The position numbers and the translations under genes were made by a program. The notes under the pieces were generated by a model. It saw nothing but the letters and a program-made list of their open reading frames with translations, was not told where the DNA came from and made no database searches. 64,000 bases of DNA from assembly GCF_013031355.1 (NCBI RefSeq), contig NZ_WPZO01000001.1, forward strand, positions 310,001-374,000, read 5' to 3'. The DNA is from Ruegeria arenilitoris (lineage in GTDB: Bacteria > Pseudomonadota > Alphaproteobacteria > Rhodobacterales > Rhodobacteraceae). Of this stretch, positions 53,484 to 61,781 are shown in pieces; positions within the stretch are counted from its first letter, which is position 1; the number at the start of each line of letters is the position of its first letter.

Positions 53484-54656
53484 TCAGACCTGAACCATCA
53501 ATCGGGTCAGCCCGTGGAAATGGTAAGTGTTCGAGTATTCCGGTTGCGCCGTCAGGCGCAGGTTCGGGCAGCGGTCAAACAGGGCGGTCAGGGCGATCCT
53601 CATCTCCAGCCGCGCCAGCGGGGCACCGACGCAGAAATGCAGCCCGCCGCCGAAGCTGGTATTGGTCACGATTGGGCGGGTGGCGTCAAAACGGTTCGGT
53701 TCCGCCCAGACCGATGGATCGCGGTTTGCAGCGCCCAGCAACAGCGCGACCTCATCGCCGCGTTTGAAGGTATGGCCGAACAGTTCGACCTCTTGATAGG
53801 CATAGCGGGTGAACATGTGCAGCGGCGGGTCGTAGCGCAGGATTTCCTCGACCAATCCGTCTATCGCGTGGGCGCGTGGGTCGAGGCCCAATTGCAACAG
53901 GGTTTTCACGCCATTGCCCAGCGAATGAACCGTGGCCTCATGCCCGGCGTTCAGCAGCAGGATACAGGTGGCGACAAGCTCGTCGTGTGAAAGTTTTTCG
54001 CCGTCTTCCTCGGCGGCGATCAGGCGGGTGATCAGATCGTCCTGCGGGTCGGTGCGCCGCTGTTCGATGTAGTCGCTAAGGAACGCTGTGAAATCCCGGG
54101 CGGCGGTCGCGGCGATGTCCTCGGTCTCGCGCGTGCGGCTGGCCTGATACATCGCCACCATGGCATGAGACCAGCGCAACAGGTCGGGCGACATCTCCTC
54201 GGGCACGCCCAACAGGCGGCAGATCGTAATCACCGGAACCTGCGTACAGAACGCGTCCAGCAGATCAAATGGTGTATCTGGAAAATTGTCGATCAGGTTG
54301 TGGCTGAGGTCACGAATGGTCGGCTCCAGCGCTGAGATCGCTCGGGATGTAAAGGCCCGGGTAACCAGCGCCCGCAGTCGTGTGTGGCGCGGTGGTTCGG
54401 CCTCGAGCAGCGAATGCGCCTCGACATTCAGCCATGGCGCCAGATGGGCGGGGCCGGAGCGCTGCAACTCGGCGGGAACCTCGCGCCCGAACCGGCGATC
54501 CTTCAGCAATACCTGCACGGCCCGGTGCGAGACCGCCGCGATCTTGTTGTAATCCTCCCAATACACAAGGTCCCCGTACGCACGGGCCTTGTCATAAAAT
54601 GGATAGGGATCTTGCACGAAACCCGGTTCGACCGGGGATTGGAATACCGTCTTCAT
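53484..54656 (-). CDS. Cytochrome P450
   Basis: 390 aa soluble bacterial P450 (class I size). I-helix oxygen-activation motif NAGHEAT (236-242), ExxR at Glu271-Arg274, and haem-binding loop FGGGLHFCVGAPLARLE with Cys342. Sequence DLLDAFCTQVPVITICRLLG is typical of CYP107/CYP165-like relatives, but subfamily is not assigned. No ferredoxin gene is adjacent. Start ATG 54656 (MKTVFQSPVE) is chosen by family length; no strong ribosome site is seen. Head to head with dctB, 47 bp apart. Confidence 0.9.
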   Translation of the reverse strand: MKTVFQSPVEPGFVQDPYPFYDKARAYGDLVYWEDYNKIAAVSHRAVQVLLKDRRFGREVPAELQRSGPAHLAPWLNVEAHSLLEAEPPRHTRLRALVTRAFTSRAISALEPTIRDLSHNLIDNFPDTPFDLLDAFCTQVPVITICRLLGVPEEMSPDLLRWSHAMVAMYQASRTRETEDIAATAARDFTAFLSDYIEQRRTDPQDDLITRLIAAEEDGEKLSHDELVATCILLLNAGHEATVHSLGNGVKTLLQLGLDPRAHAIDGLVEEILRYDPPLHMFTRYAYQEVELFGHTFKRGDEVALLLGAANRDPSVWAEPNRFDATRPIVTNTSFGGGLHFCVGAPLARLEMRIALTALFDRCPNLRLTAQPEYSNTYHFHGLTRLMVQV

Positions 54657-54703
54657 GCGGCGCAGACTTGCCATGCGGCGCGCTGAATGCAAGACCCTAT
54701 ACC

Positions 54704-56437
54704 ATGCAAAGGCTTTGGGTAATCTTGGGATTTCTGTGTGCCGTCGGGCTGTTGTCCGCCGGAGTGTGGTCTTATGGCTATCGGCAGGCACTGTCGCAGC
54801 TGAGCGAAAAAGCCGAGGCTGACCTTGAACTGGCTGCCGACCGGCTGAGCACGCAGATGCAGGTCTATCAGGAACTGGCGGTGCTGATGGCAAATCATCC
54901 GGCCCTGCGAACGATTGAAAGCCCGGCGCAGCAACAAGCTGCCCGCGCGATCCTGCTGGACGTCGCGGACAAGACCGCAGCCGTGAACATGATGTACCTG
55001 GACCGAACCGGTCAGGTCCTGGTTTCGGCGCAGCCTGTCGAGCAAGACAACATGGCCGAGCATCCTGCCTTTCAGCGTGCGTTGCAGGGGGCATTGGGCA
55101 ACGCGCATGGTGTCCTGCCGATCAGCGGTAACCGCATTTATTCCTACGCGGCCCCGGCCTTTGACGACTCGGGGCGGGTCGAGGGTGCGTTGATGGTTGT
55201 GGCCGACGTACAGGATGTGGAACAGACTTGGCGCGGCAGCACCGAGGCGGTTTTCTTTATTGATGGCGACGGGGTGGTCTTTATCTCAAACCGGTCCGAT
55301 CTGTTGTTTTGGCACCGCGCCGACGGGCAGCAGGGGCTGACACCGCCGGAGGGGGGCGAGGTCGAATTCGCCTCAACCCGGGTCGGGCCGCATGAGTTGT
55401 GGAGGCTCAACTGGGGTCGCTACCTGCCCAGCCGCGCGTTGCACCTGATGCTGGATTTGCCGGTCATCGACATGACGGCCGAGGTGCTGGTCGATGTCGC
55501 CCCCGCGCGGCGTCTGGCCGGATTGCAGGCGGCGACTGTTGCGGCGATCTGTCTGGCCTTTGGTGCGTTGTTATTTCTGGCAACGGAACGCAGACGAACT
55601 CTGGCTGAAGCCAACGCGGTTCTTGAAAGCCGCGTCGCACAGCGTACCCGCGCCCTCACCGCAGCGAACACGGCGTTGCGACGTGAGGTACATGAAAGGC
55701 AAGAGGCGGAGATTGCACTTAAGCACGCGCAGGAGGAGCTTATTCAGGCCGGTAAACTCAGCGCTCTGGGGCAGATGTCGGCGGGCATCAGCCATGAATT
55801 GAACCAGCCCCTAATGGCGATCCGGCAGTTTGCAGACAACGGGGCGGCCTTCCTGTCGCGAGGGCGCGAGAAAAAGGCCGCCGAAAACCTGACGCGCATT
55901 TCAGACATGGCCGCTCGGATGGCGCGGATCATCAAGAACCTGCGCGCCTTTGCCCGCAATGAAAGTGAGCCGATGGGCAAAGTCGATCTGGTGCAAGTGA
56001 TCGAAACGGCCGTGGAACTGACCGAGGCACGGCTGCGTGCCGAAGGGGTGACGGTGGACTGGCAACCGCCAGACGATCCGGTCTTTGCGTGGGGCGGTGA
56101 GGTGCGGCTGGTTCAGGTCTTTGTGAACCTGATCAACAACGCCGCAGACGCGATGAGCCAGCAGGAGGAGCGCCTTATCCGTATCGTGATCAACAACGGA
56201 AGAAAGTTGGCCGTGACAGTGCGCGATATTGGTCCCGGCATCGAAAACACCGAGAAATTGTTCGAACCCTTTTATACAACCAAGGCTGTTGGAACGTCTG
56301 AGGGGATGGGGTTGGGCCTTTCGATCTCATACGGTCTGGTCCAGAGTTTCGGGGGGAATATTCGCGGTACAAACGCGCCGACCGGTGCGATGTTCACCGT
56401 TGAACTTGAGTACTACCGGGAAGATGAGGTGGCATGA
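54704..56437 (+). CDS. dctB: C4-dicarboxylate sensor histidine kinase (DctB-like)
   Basis: 577 aa. TM1 is at residues 5-23 and TM2 at about 275-294, enclosing a periplasmic double-PDC sensor domain (30-270). A cytoplasmic coiled coil (297-345) leads to HisKA with phosphorylated His364 (MSAGISHELNQPLMAIRQF). The ATPase domain has N-box NLINNAADAM, G1 VRDIGPGIEN and G2 GLGLSISYG. It senses dicarboxylates outside the inner membrane and phosphorylates the adjacent response regulator. Its stop overlaps the regulator start (ATGA). Confidence 0.92.
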   Translation: MQRLWVILGFLCAVGLLSAGVWSYGYRQALSQLSEKAEADLELAADRLSTQMQVYQELAVLMANHPALRTIESPAQQQAARAILLDVADKTAAVNMMYLDRTGQVLVSAQPVEQDNMAEHPAFQRALQGALGNAHGVLPISGNRIYSYAAPAFDDSGRVEGALMVVADVQDVEQTWRGSTEAVFFIDGDGVVFISNRSDLLFWHRADGQQGLTPPEGGEVEFASTRVGPHELWRLNWGRYLPSRALHLMLDLPVIDMTAEVLVDVAPARRLAGLQAATVAAICLAFGALLFLATERRRTLAEANAVLESRVAQRTRALTAANTALRREVHERQEAEIALKHAQEELIQAGKLSALGQMSAGISHELNQPLMAIRQFADNGAAFLSRGREKKAAENLTRISDMAARMARIIKNLRAFARNESEPMGKVDLVQVIETAVELTEARLRAEGVTVDWQPPDDPVFAWGGEVRLVQVFVNLINNAADAMSQQEERLIRIVINNGRKLAVTVRDIGPGIENTEKLFEPFYTTKAVGTSEGMGLGLSISYGLVQSFGGNIRGTNAPTGAMFTVELEYYREDEVA

Positions 56438-57663
56438 TCCGCAAGGTTTTATTGGTCGACGATGACGCCGCTGTGCGCGAAGCTCTGGCGCAGACGCTGG
56501 AACTGGCTGAATACATCCCGGTCACGGCGGGATCGTTCGTGGCCGCCAAGGATCACATCCGCGCTGATTTCCCTGGTGTGATCGTGTCGGATATCCGGAT
56601 GCCGGGGCGGGATGGGTTTCATTTGTTGAACTACGCGCATGAGACAGACCCGGACCTGCCGGTCATCCTGCTGACGGGTGAAGGCGATATCCCGATGGCT
56701 GTACGTGCCATGGGGCAGGGGGCGTTCGATTTCCTTGAAAAGCCCTGTGCCGCCGCCGACCTGTTGGAGGTTCTGGGTAAGGCTTTTGTCGCACGTGCTC
56801 AGGTTCTGGAACAGCGCGCGCTTAAATATGAGTTGGAACGTGGAGACCCCGCTGCGCGCATGTTGTTCGGCCTATCGCCACAAGCCGAAGCCTTGAGGGA
56901 GCGGGCGCGGACAGTTGCCCTCACAGGGGCCGAAGTTTTGGTCACCGGCCCAGCGGGCAGCGGAATCTCAAAGGTGGCCGAAGTTGTACACCTGATGTCG
57001 CCGCAGGCGCAGGGTCCGTTTGTGAAACGACCGTCGTCCGGCCTGACGCCCGACGCGCTAGTTCAGGTCTGTGAGGATGCGGCCGGAGGGTCGTTGTTCC
57101 TGGATGAGATTTCGGCAATGCCCGAGGCGACGCAATACGCTGCGCTGGAAGCGGTCGAGCAGGGCATTGGCGCGCGCATTCTGGCGGGCACAACGGCTGA
57201 TCTGGCTGCGCTGTCAGCAGAGGGGCGGTTTCATGCGGATCTGTTCTATCGGCTGGACGTGATGCGGGTGCGCATACCCTCGCTGGCCGAGCGGCCCGAG
57301 GATATTCCGGTGATCTTTCGACACTACGTGGCACAGGCGGCCGAACAGGCCGGTATCCCGGAACCCGAGATCTCGTCCGAGCATCTGGCGTCGCTGATGG
57401 CCAGTGATTGGCCGGGCAATGCCCGGTCGCTGATGTCCGCCGCTATGCGGTTTGTGCTGGGAATGCCGGAAGAGGTTGCGCAGGCCACTGATCTGGGGTT
57501 GAGCGAGCAGATGGCGCGGGTGGAACGCTCATTGCTGATCGCGGCGTTGGGGCGGCACAACGGCAAGGCCTCGGACGCGGCAAAGGCGCTGAAACTGCCG
57601 CGCAAGACATTCTATGACAAGTTGGCCCGGTATCAGATTCGCCCCGAAGATTATCGCAGGTGA
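56434..57663 (+). CDS. dctD: DctD-like response regulator with degenerate AAA+ domain
   Basis: 409 aa. The receiver domain is intact: Asp10/Asp11, phospho-acceptor Asp53 (VSDIRMPG), Thr81 and Lys103. The central AAA+ domain is degenerate: the Walker A position reads GPAGSGISK (172-180), with Ile178 where Lys is required, and the sigma-54 contact loop GAFTGA is absent, the region reading VKRPSSGLTPDAL. Walker B (GGSLFLDEIS) and an arginine-finger-like LFYRLDVMRVR remain. A Fis-type HTH ends the protein (KASDAAKALKLPRKTFYDKL). It should bind DNA but probably not activate sigma-54 RNA polymerase. Confidence 0.9.
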   Translation: MIRKVLLVDDDAAVREALAQTLELAEYIPVTAGSFVAAKDHIRADFPGVIVSDIRMPGRDGFHLLNYAHETDPDLPVILLTGEGDIPMAVRAMGQGAFDFLEKPCAAADLLEVLGKAFVARAQVLEQRALKYELERGDPAARMLFGLSPQAEALRERARTVALTGAEVLVTGPAGSGISKVAEVVHLMSPQAQGPFVKRPSSGLTPDALVQVCEDAAGGSLFLDEISAMPEATQYAALEAVEQGIGARILAGTTADLAALSAEGRFHADLFYRLDVMRVRIPSLAERPEDIPVIFRHYVAQAAEQAGIPEPEISSEHLASLMASDWPGNARSLMSAAMRFVLGMPEEVAQATDLGLSEQMARVERSLLIAALGRHNGKASDAAKALKLPRKTFYDKLARYQIRPEDYRR

Positions 57664-57722
57664 TCCGAACCGCTCCCGCCCCCTTTGACCGCATAATCAT
57701 GCGGTTAAAGGCGTTGGGCCAG

Positions 57723-57744
57723 GCAGCCCGCTGAAGCGGGCTGC
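57723..57744 (+). terminator. Hairpin after dctD
   Basis: GCAGCCCGCT and its perfect complement with a 2-nt GA centre form a 10-bp stem 60 bp beyond the dctD stop. No T-run follows, so termination would be weak or Rho-assisted. Confidence 0.45.
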
Positions 57745-57794
57745 GGGTGTGCGAGATGTAAACTGTGTGATTCTGACGAATTGATTCGGGAAGA

Positions 57795-57810
57795 GTGCGG
57801 AATCCCGCAC
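57795..57810. promoter_or_regulatory. Operator half of tandem pair upstream of dctP
   Basis: GTGCGG-AATC-CCGCAC, a 6+6 inverted repeat. Its centre lies 32 bp (about three helical turns) from that of the downstream palindrome, and both share the GTGCG...CGCAC core, so one dimeric regulator probably binds both on the same DNA face. Confidence 0.6.
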
Positions 57811-57825
57811 AACAGGGGTCGGGCT

Positions 57826-57843
57826 TGTGCGAAATTTCGCACA
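57826..57843. promoter_or_regulatory. Perfect 18-bp palindromic operator upstream of dctP
   Basis: TGTGCGAAATTTCGCACA is fully self-complementary. With the similar site 32 bp upstream it resembles the tandem DctD activation sites described before rhizobial dctA. Binding by the adjacent DctD-like protein is inference. Confidence 0.65.
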
Positions 57844-58033
57844 GCGTGCTTTGAGGGAAGAAATGGGACTCTGGAATGCTCCTTTTAATTCACTGTTTTG
57901 ATGCAAGAAATTCTGTGGTTGCGCGATATGAAACAAAACGTTGAGCCATAACCTCTGATTCGCTTCACTTCGCTCATACGGTGCCAAGCAGGCGCCAATT
58001 GGACGAATGAGTAAGTCTGGGAGGAAAAGACTG

Positions 58034-59035
58034 ATGAAATTCCTGACAACGGCCGCAACGGCAGTTGCACTGACCGTAACCGCAACCGCAGGCATGGCAG
58101 CCTGTGAGGACGGCGAGATCGTCGTAAAGTTCGCGCATGTGACGAACTCGGACAAGCACCCTAAGGGCATCGCGGCATCGCTGCTGGAGCAGCGCGTGAA
58201 TGACGAGATGAACGGTGTGATGTGCATTGAGGTCTATCCGAACTCCACGCTGTACAACGACGACAAGGTGCTGGAGGCGATGTTGCAAGGCGACGTGCAG
58301 CTGGCCGCGCCTTCGCTGTCGAAATTCGAGAAATTCACCAAGCAGTTCCGTCTGTTCGACCTGCCGTTCATGTTCAAGAACATCGATGCCGTGGATGCGT
58401 TCCAGGCCTCGGCTGACGGTCAGGCGATGAAGGACAGCATGCAGCGTCGTGGTCTGCAGGGGTTGGCCTTCTGGCACAATGGCATGAAGCAGATGTCCGC
58501 GAACAAACCTCTGGAGGCCCCGTCTGATGCAGAGGGCCTGAAGTTCCGCGTGCAGTCCTCGGACGTGCTGGTTGCGCAGATGGAAGCCATTGGTGGCAGC
58601 CCGCAGAAGATGGCCTTCTCGGAAGTGTACGGCGCGCTGCAACAGGGCGTTGTGGACGGGCAGGAGAACACCTGGTCGAACATCTACGGCAAGAAGTTCT
58701 TTGAGGTTCAGGACGGCATTACCGAGACCAACCACGGCATTATCGACTATCTGGTCGTAACGTCGGTTGACTGGCTGGACAGCCTGGATCCGGAAGTCCG
58801 TGATCAGTTCCTGACCATTCTGGCCGAAGTGACCGAAACCCGGAACAAGGAAGCCTTTGCGGTAAACGAAGCGGCCAAAGCCTCGATCACCGATGCGGGC
58901 GGTATCATTCGTGAGCTGAACCCCGAACAGCGCCAAGCCTGGGTTGATGCGATGAAACCGGTTTGGGACAAGTTCGCCGACGACGTGGGTCAGGACAAGA
59001 TCGACGCCGCTCAGGCAATCAACGCCGGGTTCTGA
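58034..59035 (+). CDS. dctP: TRAP dicarboxylate transporter periplasmic binding protein
   Basis: 333 aa. ATG 58034 follows GGGAGGAAAAG and begins a signal peptide (MKFLTTAATAVALTVTATAG, cleavage near GMA-A). The mature DctP fold has VVKFAHVTNSDKHPKGIA, DVQLAAPSLSKFEKF and the conserved ligand-binding Arg in LKFRVQSSDV. QGVVDGQENTWSNIY is a family hallmark. It captures C4-dicarboxylates such as malate, succinate and fumarate for the DctQM permease. Confidence 0.93.
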   Translation: MKFLTTAATAVALTVTATAGMAACEDGEIVVKFAHVTNSDKHPKGIAASLLEQRVNDEMNGVMCIEVYPNSTLYNDDKVLEAMLQGDVQLAAPSLSKFEKFTKQFRLFDLPFMFKNIDAVDAFQASADGQAMKDSMQRRGLQGLAFWHNGMKQMSANKPLEAPSDAEGLKFRVQSSDVLVAQMEAIGGSPQKMAFSEVYGALQQGVVDGQENTWSNIYGKKFFEVQDGITETNHGIIDYLVVTSVDWLDSLDPEVRDQFLTILAEVTETRNKEAFAVNEAAKASITDAGGIIRELNPEQRQAWVDAMKPVWDKFADDVGQDKIDAAQAINAGF

Positions 59036-59147
59036 TCCCGGTTCAGGCCGCGCGTCAGGGACTGGGGAGTTATCGACGCGCAGGCCGGGCGGGCCGTGAA
59101 TGGCCCGCCCCAAACACTCTCATCACAAAAAATGCGGGGACAGAAAG

Positions 59148-59825
59148 ATGTCTGGTGCGAAACCCGGCCAAGGCGGGCTGGTCGACCATATCGAAGAAAC
59201 CCTGATCGCGTTGTTGCTGGGCCTGATGACGGCCGTGACCTTTGCCAATGTGATCGCGCGGTTCGTATTCAATTCCAATATCCTGTGGGCGCTTGAACTG
59301 ACGGTGTTCACCTTCGGGTGGCTTGTGCTGTTGGGCGCGTCTTATGCGGTGAAGAAGCACGCGCATCTGGGTGTAGATGCCATCCTGAACATGCTGGCCC
59401 CGGCGCCGCGCCGGATATTGGCGCTGATTGCTGTAGGCTGTTGTTTGGCGTTCTCGCTGCTGATGCTCAAAGGGGCATATGACTACTGGGCCGTGTTTGC
59501 CGACCTGCCGCCCACCTCGGGCCGCTGGTTCCCGACCGGGTTCAATTTCGATGCCCGCAGTCAGAGTTTCTACGAGGTTGACGACATCCCCATGGTCGCG
59601 CCGCTGCGGTTCCTTGAAGACATGATCAATTACGGCGAGTCGTACGAGAAACTGCCCAAGGTTGTTCCTTATTTCATACTGCCGCTGTCGATGCTGCTGC
59701 TGGTGATCCGCTTTGCGCAGGTCGCCGTGCAGATATGGCGCGGTGAGACCGACCGTATCGTCGCCAGCCACGAAGTCGAGGACGAGATCGAAGAGGTCCG
59801 GGCTCAGCAAGGAGAGCATGACTGA
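59148..59825 (+). CDS. dctQ: TRAP transporter small permease
   Basis: 225 aa with four membrane helices (about 19-40, 52-70, 92-112 and 170-192). TFANVIARFVFNSNILWALE is the usual DctQ core sequence. A hydrophilic stretch of about 55 residues between TM3 and TM4 (YWAVFADLPPTSGRWFPTGF onward) makes it longer than small DctQ proteins, as in other dicarboxylate TRAP systems. The start ATG 59148 is preferred to 59100. Stop overlaps dctM ATG by one base (TGATG). Confidence 0.9.
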   Translation: MSGAKPGQGGLVDHIEETLIALLLGLMTAVTFANVIARFVFNSNILWALELTVFTFGWLVLLGASYAVKKHAHLGVDAILNMLAPAPRRILALIAVGCCLAFSLLMLKGAYDYWAVFADLPPTSGRWFPTGFNFDARSQSFYEVDDIPMVAPLRFLEDMINYGESYEKLPKVVPYFILPLSMLLLVIRFAQVAVQIWRGETDRIVASHEVEDEIEEVRAQQGEHD

Positions 59826-61201
59826 TGGACGTAGTACTTCTTTTCTCGATGGTCATTGGCCTGCTGCTGATCGGGGTTCCGATTGCGGTGGCTCTGGGCC
59901 TCAGTTCGACCCTGTTCCTGCTGATCTATTCGGACAGTTCGCTGGCCTCGGTCGCGGGCACGCTGTTCGAAGCGTTCGAGGGGCACTTTACCCTGCTGGC
60001 GATCCCGTTCTTCATTCTGGCTTCGTCCTTTATGACCACCGGCGGCGTGGCGCGGAGGATCATCAGGTTCTCGATCGCCTGTGTGGGGCATCTTCCGGGC
60101 GGTCTGGCGATTGCGGGCGTCTTTGCCTGTATGCTGTTCGCCGCGCTGTCCGGGTCGTCTCCGGCGACTGTGGTGGCCATCGGCTCGATCGTCATCGCGG
60201 GGATGCGTCAGGTTGGTTATTCCAAGGAATTCGCCGCCGGTGTGATCTGTAACGCCGGTACGTTGGGCATCCTGATCCCGCCGTCGATCGTGATGGTTGT
60301 CTATGCTGCGGCCGTTGAGGTTTCGGTCGGGCGCATGTTCCTGGCGGGGGTTATTCCGGGCCTGATGGCGGGTCTGATGCTGATGATCACCATCTATGTC
60401 ATGGCCAAGGTCAAGAACCTGCCGAAAGGCGAATGGAAAGGCTGGGGCGAGGTCTTCACCTCGGCGCGCGAGGCCGGTTGGGGCCTGTTCCTGATCGTGA
60501 TCATTCTGGGCGGTATCTATGGCGGTATCTTCACCCCGACCGAGGCTGCTGCGGTGGCTGCCGTCTATGCGTTCTTCATCGCCAGCTTTGTCTACAAGGA
60601 CATGGGGCCGCTGAGCACCGAGGACGGAGAGAAGAACCTGCCGTTGATGAAGAAGCCCTATGCGCTGCTGACGGCGTTCTTCCACCCTGATACCAAGCAC
60701 ACACTGTTCGAGGCCGGTAAACTGACCGTCACGCTGCTGTTCGTGATTGCCAACGCTCTGATCCTCAAGCACGTGCTGACGGATGAGCAGGTACCGCAGC
60801 ACATCGCCAACGCCATGCTGTCCGCAGGCCTGGGGCCCGTGACCTTCCTGATCGTGGTGAACGTGATCCTGCTGATCGGTGGGCAGTTCATGGAGCCCTC
60901 GGGCCTGCTGGTGATCGTGGCGCCTCTGGTGTTCCCGATTGCGATCGAACTGGGCATCGACCCGATCCATCTGGGCATCATCATGGTGGTCAACATGGAG
61001 ATCGGGATGATCACGCCTCCGGTCGGTCTGAACCTGTTCGTGACTTCGGGCGTGGCCGGGATGCCGATGATGAAGGTCGTAAAGGCGGCGCTGCCGTTCC
61101 TGGCCGTGCTGTTCGTCTTCCTGATCATGGTGACATATATCCCGTGGATATCGACCTTCCTGCCCAACACCTTCATGGGGCCGGAAATCGTGACCAACTA
61201 G
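59825..61201 (+). CDS. dctM: TRAP transporter large permease
   Basis: 458 aa, about twelve membrane segments, the sodium-coupled transport subunit. Typical motifs are LFAALSGSSPATVVAIGSIV, AGTLGILIPPSIVMVVYAAA and MEIGMITPPVGLNLFV. A hydrophilic loop near residues 255-300 (DMGPLSTEDGEKNLPLM) is present in dicarboxylate DctM of the R. capsulatus type. A rho-independent terminator follows. Confidence 0.93.
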   Translation: MDVVLLFSMVIGLLLIGVPIAVALGLSSTLFLLIYSDSSLASVAGTLFEAFEGHFTLLAIPFFILASSFMTTGGVARRIIRFSIACVGHLPGGLAIAGVFACMLFAALSGSSPATVVAIGSIVIAGMRQVGYSKEFAAGVICNAGTLGILIPPSIVMVVYAAAVEVSVGRMFLAGVIPGLMAGLMLMITIYVMAKVKNLPKGEWKGWGEVFTSAREAGWGLFLIVIILGGIYGGIFTPTEAAAVAAVYAFFIASFVYKDMGPLSTEDGEKNLPLMKKPYALLTAFFHPDTKHTLFEAGKLTVTLLFVIANALILKHVLTDEQVPQHIANAMLSAGLGPVTFLIVVNVILLIGGQFMEPSGLLVIVAPLVFPIAIELGIDPIHLGIIMVVNMEIGMITPPVGLNLFVTSGVAGMPMMKVVKAALPFLAVLFVFLIMVTYIPWISTFLPNTFMGPEIVTN

Positions 61202-61218
61202 CAAAGATCGCTTTTGTT

Positions 61219-61256
61219 AAAGGCCGGGCAGCGCGATCTGCCCGGCCTTTTTCTTT
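61219..61256 (+). terminator. Terminator of dctPQM
   Basis: AAAGGCCGGGCA (61219-61230) pairs with TGCCCGGCCTTT (61239-61250), an 8-nt loop, then TTCTTTG. Confidence 0.92.
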
Positions 61257-61296
61257 GCGGACCACTTGAAGATACGCCGCGCAGTCCCACATCGAG

Positions 61297-61346
61297 GCCA
61301 GAGGACGACCTCCCCATAACGGGTGATCATTCGGGACGACCCGAAC
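61297..61346 (+). ncRNA. Guanidine-II riboswitch (mini-ykkC motif)
   Basis: Two short hairpins, each closed by GG-CC and carrying the loop ACGA: GAGG-ACGA-CCTC at 61301-61312 and TTCGGG-ACGA-CCCGAA at 61330-61345, joined by a 17-nt linker. Two ACGR-loop hairpins are the defining feature of the guanidine-II class, which turns on expression of guanidinium exporters when guanidine is bound. The second hairpin ends 8 nt before the GAGG ribosome site of a SugE/Gdx gene, the expected position for translational control. Confidence 0.9.
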
Positions 61347-61362
61347 AAGAATGAGGTGTCCT

Positions 61363-61674
61363 TTGGCTTGGATCTATCTGTTATTCGCTGGCCTGCTTGA
61401 AATTGTGTGGGCGGTTGCCATGAAGCAATCGGCCGGCTTCACCCGATTGTGGCCAACCGCCATCATGGGCGTGTCCATGATCGGCTCGTTCGGGTTGCTG
61501 GCGCTTGCGATGCGCGCGTTGCCTCTTGGAACAGCCTACGTCATCTGGACCGGTATAGGCGCAGTTGGTGCGTTTCTGGTCGGCGTGATGTTTCTGGGCG
61601 AAGCACTGACCCCTTTGCGTGCCTGTGCCGCTATTCTGATCGTGTCCGGTCTGGTTGCCATGAAGCTGGCGTGA
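61363..61674 (+). CDS. sugE: Guanidinium exporter of the SMR family (SugE/Gdx)
   Basis: 103 aa, four membrane helices, small multidrug resistance family. The Gdx-type signature is LLFAGLLEIVWAVAMKQSAG, with the essential Glu in helix 1 and a Trp three residues later, plus LPLGTAYVIWTGIGAVGAF. It exports guanidinium in exchange for protons as a dual-topology dimer. TTG 61363 is preferred as start because GAGG lies 6-7 nt upstream and MAWIYLLFAG matches relatives. ATG 61351 would put the ribosome site inside the gene. Preceded by a guanidine-II riboswitch, which fixes the function. Confidence 0.92.
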   Translation: MAWIYLLFAGLLEIVWAVAMKQSAGFTRLWPTAIMGVSMIGSFGLLALAMRALPLGTAYVIWTGIGAVGAFLVGVMFLGEALTPLRACAAILIVSGLVAMKLA

Positions 61675-61740
61675 TGTCCCGAGGGGACGCAAGAGCCTAA
61701 AAAATGTCGACGATGTGCCCAAAGGGCCATGCAGGAAACA

Positions 61741-61764
61741 GGTGCAGCCCAGAACGGCTGCGCC
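61741..61764. terminator. Weak convergent hairpin after sugE
   Basis: A 9-bp stem with one G-U pair (61741-61749 with 61756-61764) around CAGAAC, between the convergent sugE and FkbM genes. No clear T-run. Confidence 0.35.
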
Positions 61765-61781
61765 TGAACTAAATGGCGTCT

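Larger units (their letters stand above)
57664..58033 (+). promoter_or_regulatory. Regulatory region upstream of dctPQM
   Basis: 370 bp without a gene. It holds a G/C-rich hairpin just after dctD (57723-57744), two inverted repeats (57795-57810 and 57826-57843) and a lower-GC stretch (about 57880-57930) suited to a promoter. I find no convincing sigma-54 GG-N10-GC element and no confident -35/-10 pair. Confidence 0.6.

Noticed and set aside
57990..58010. GG-N10-GC pair that could be a sigma-54 promoter before dctP
   Set aside because: Flanking bases do not match TGGCAC/TTGCA, and the adjacent DctD-like protein lacks the GAFTGA loop needed for sigma-54 activation.
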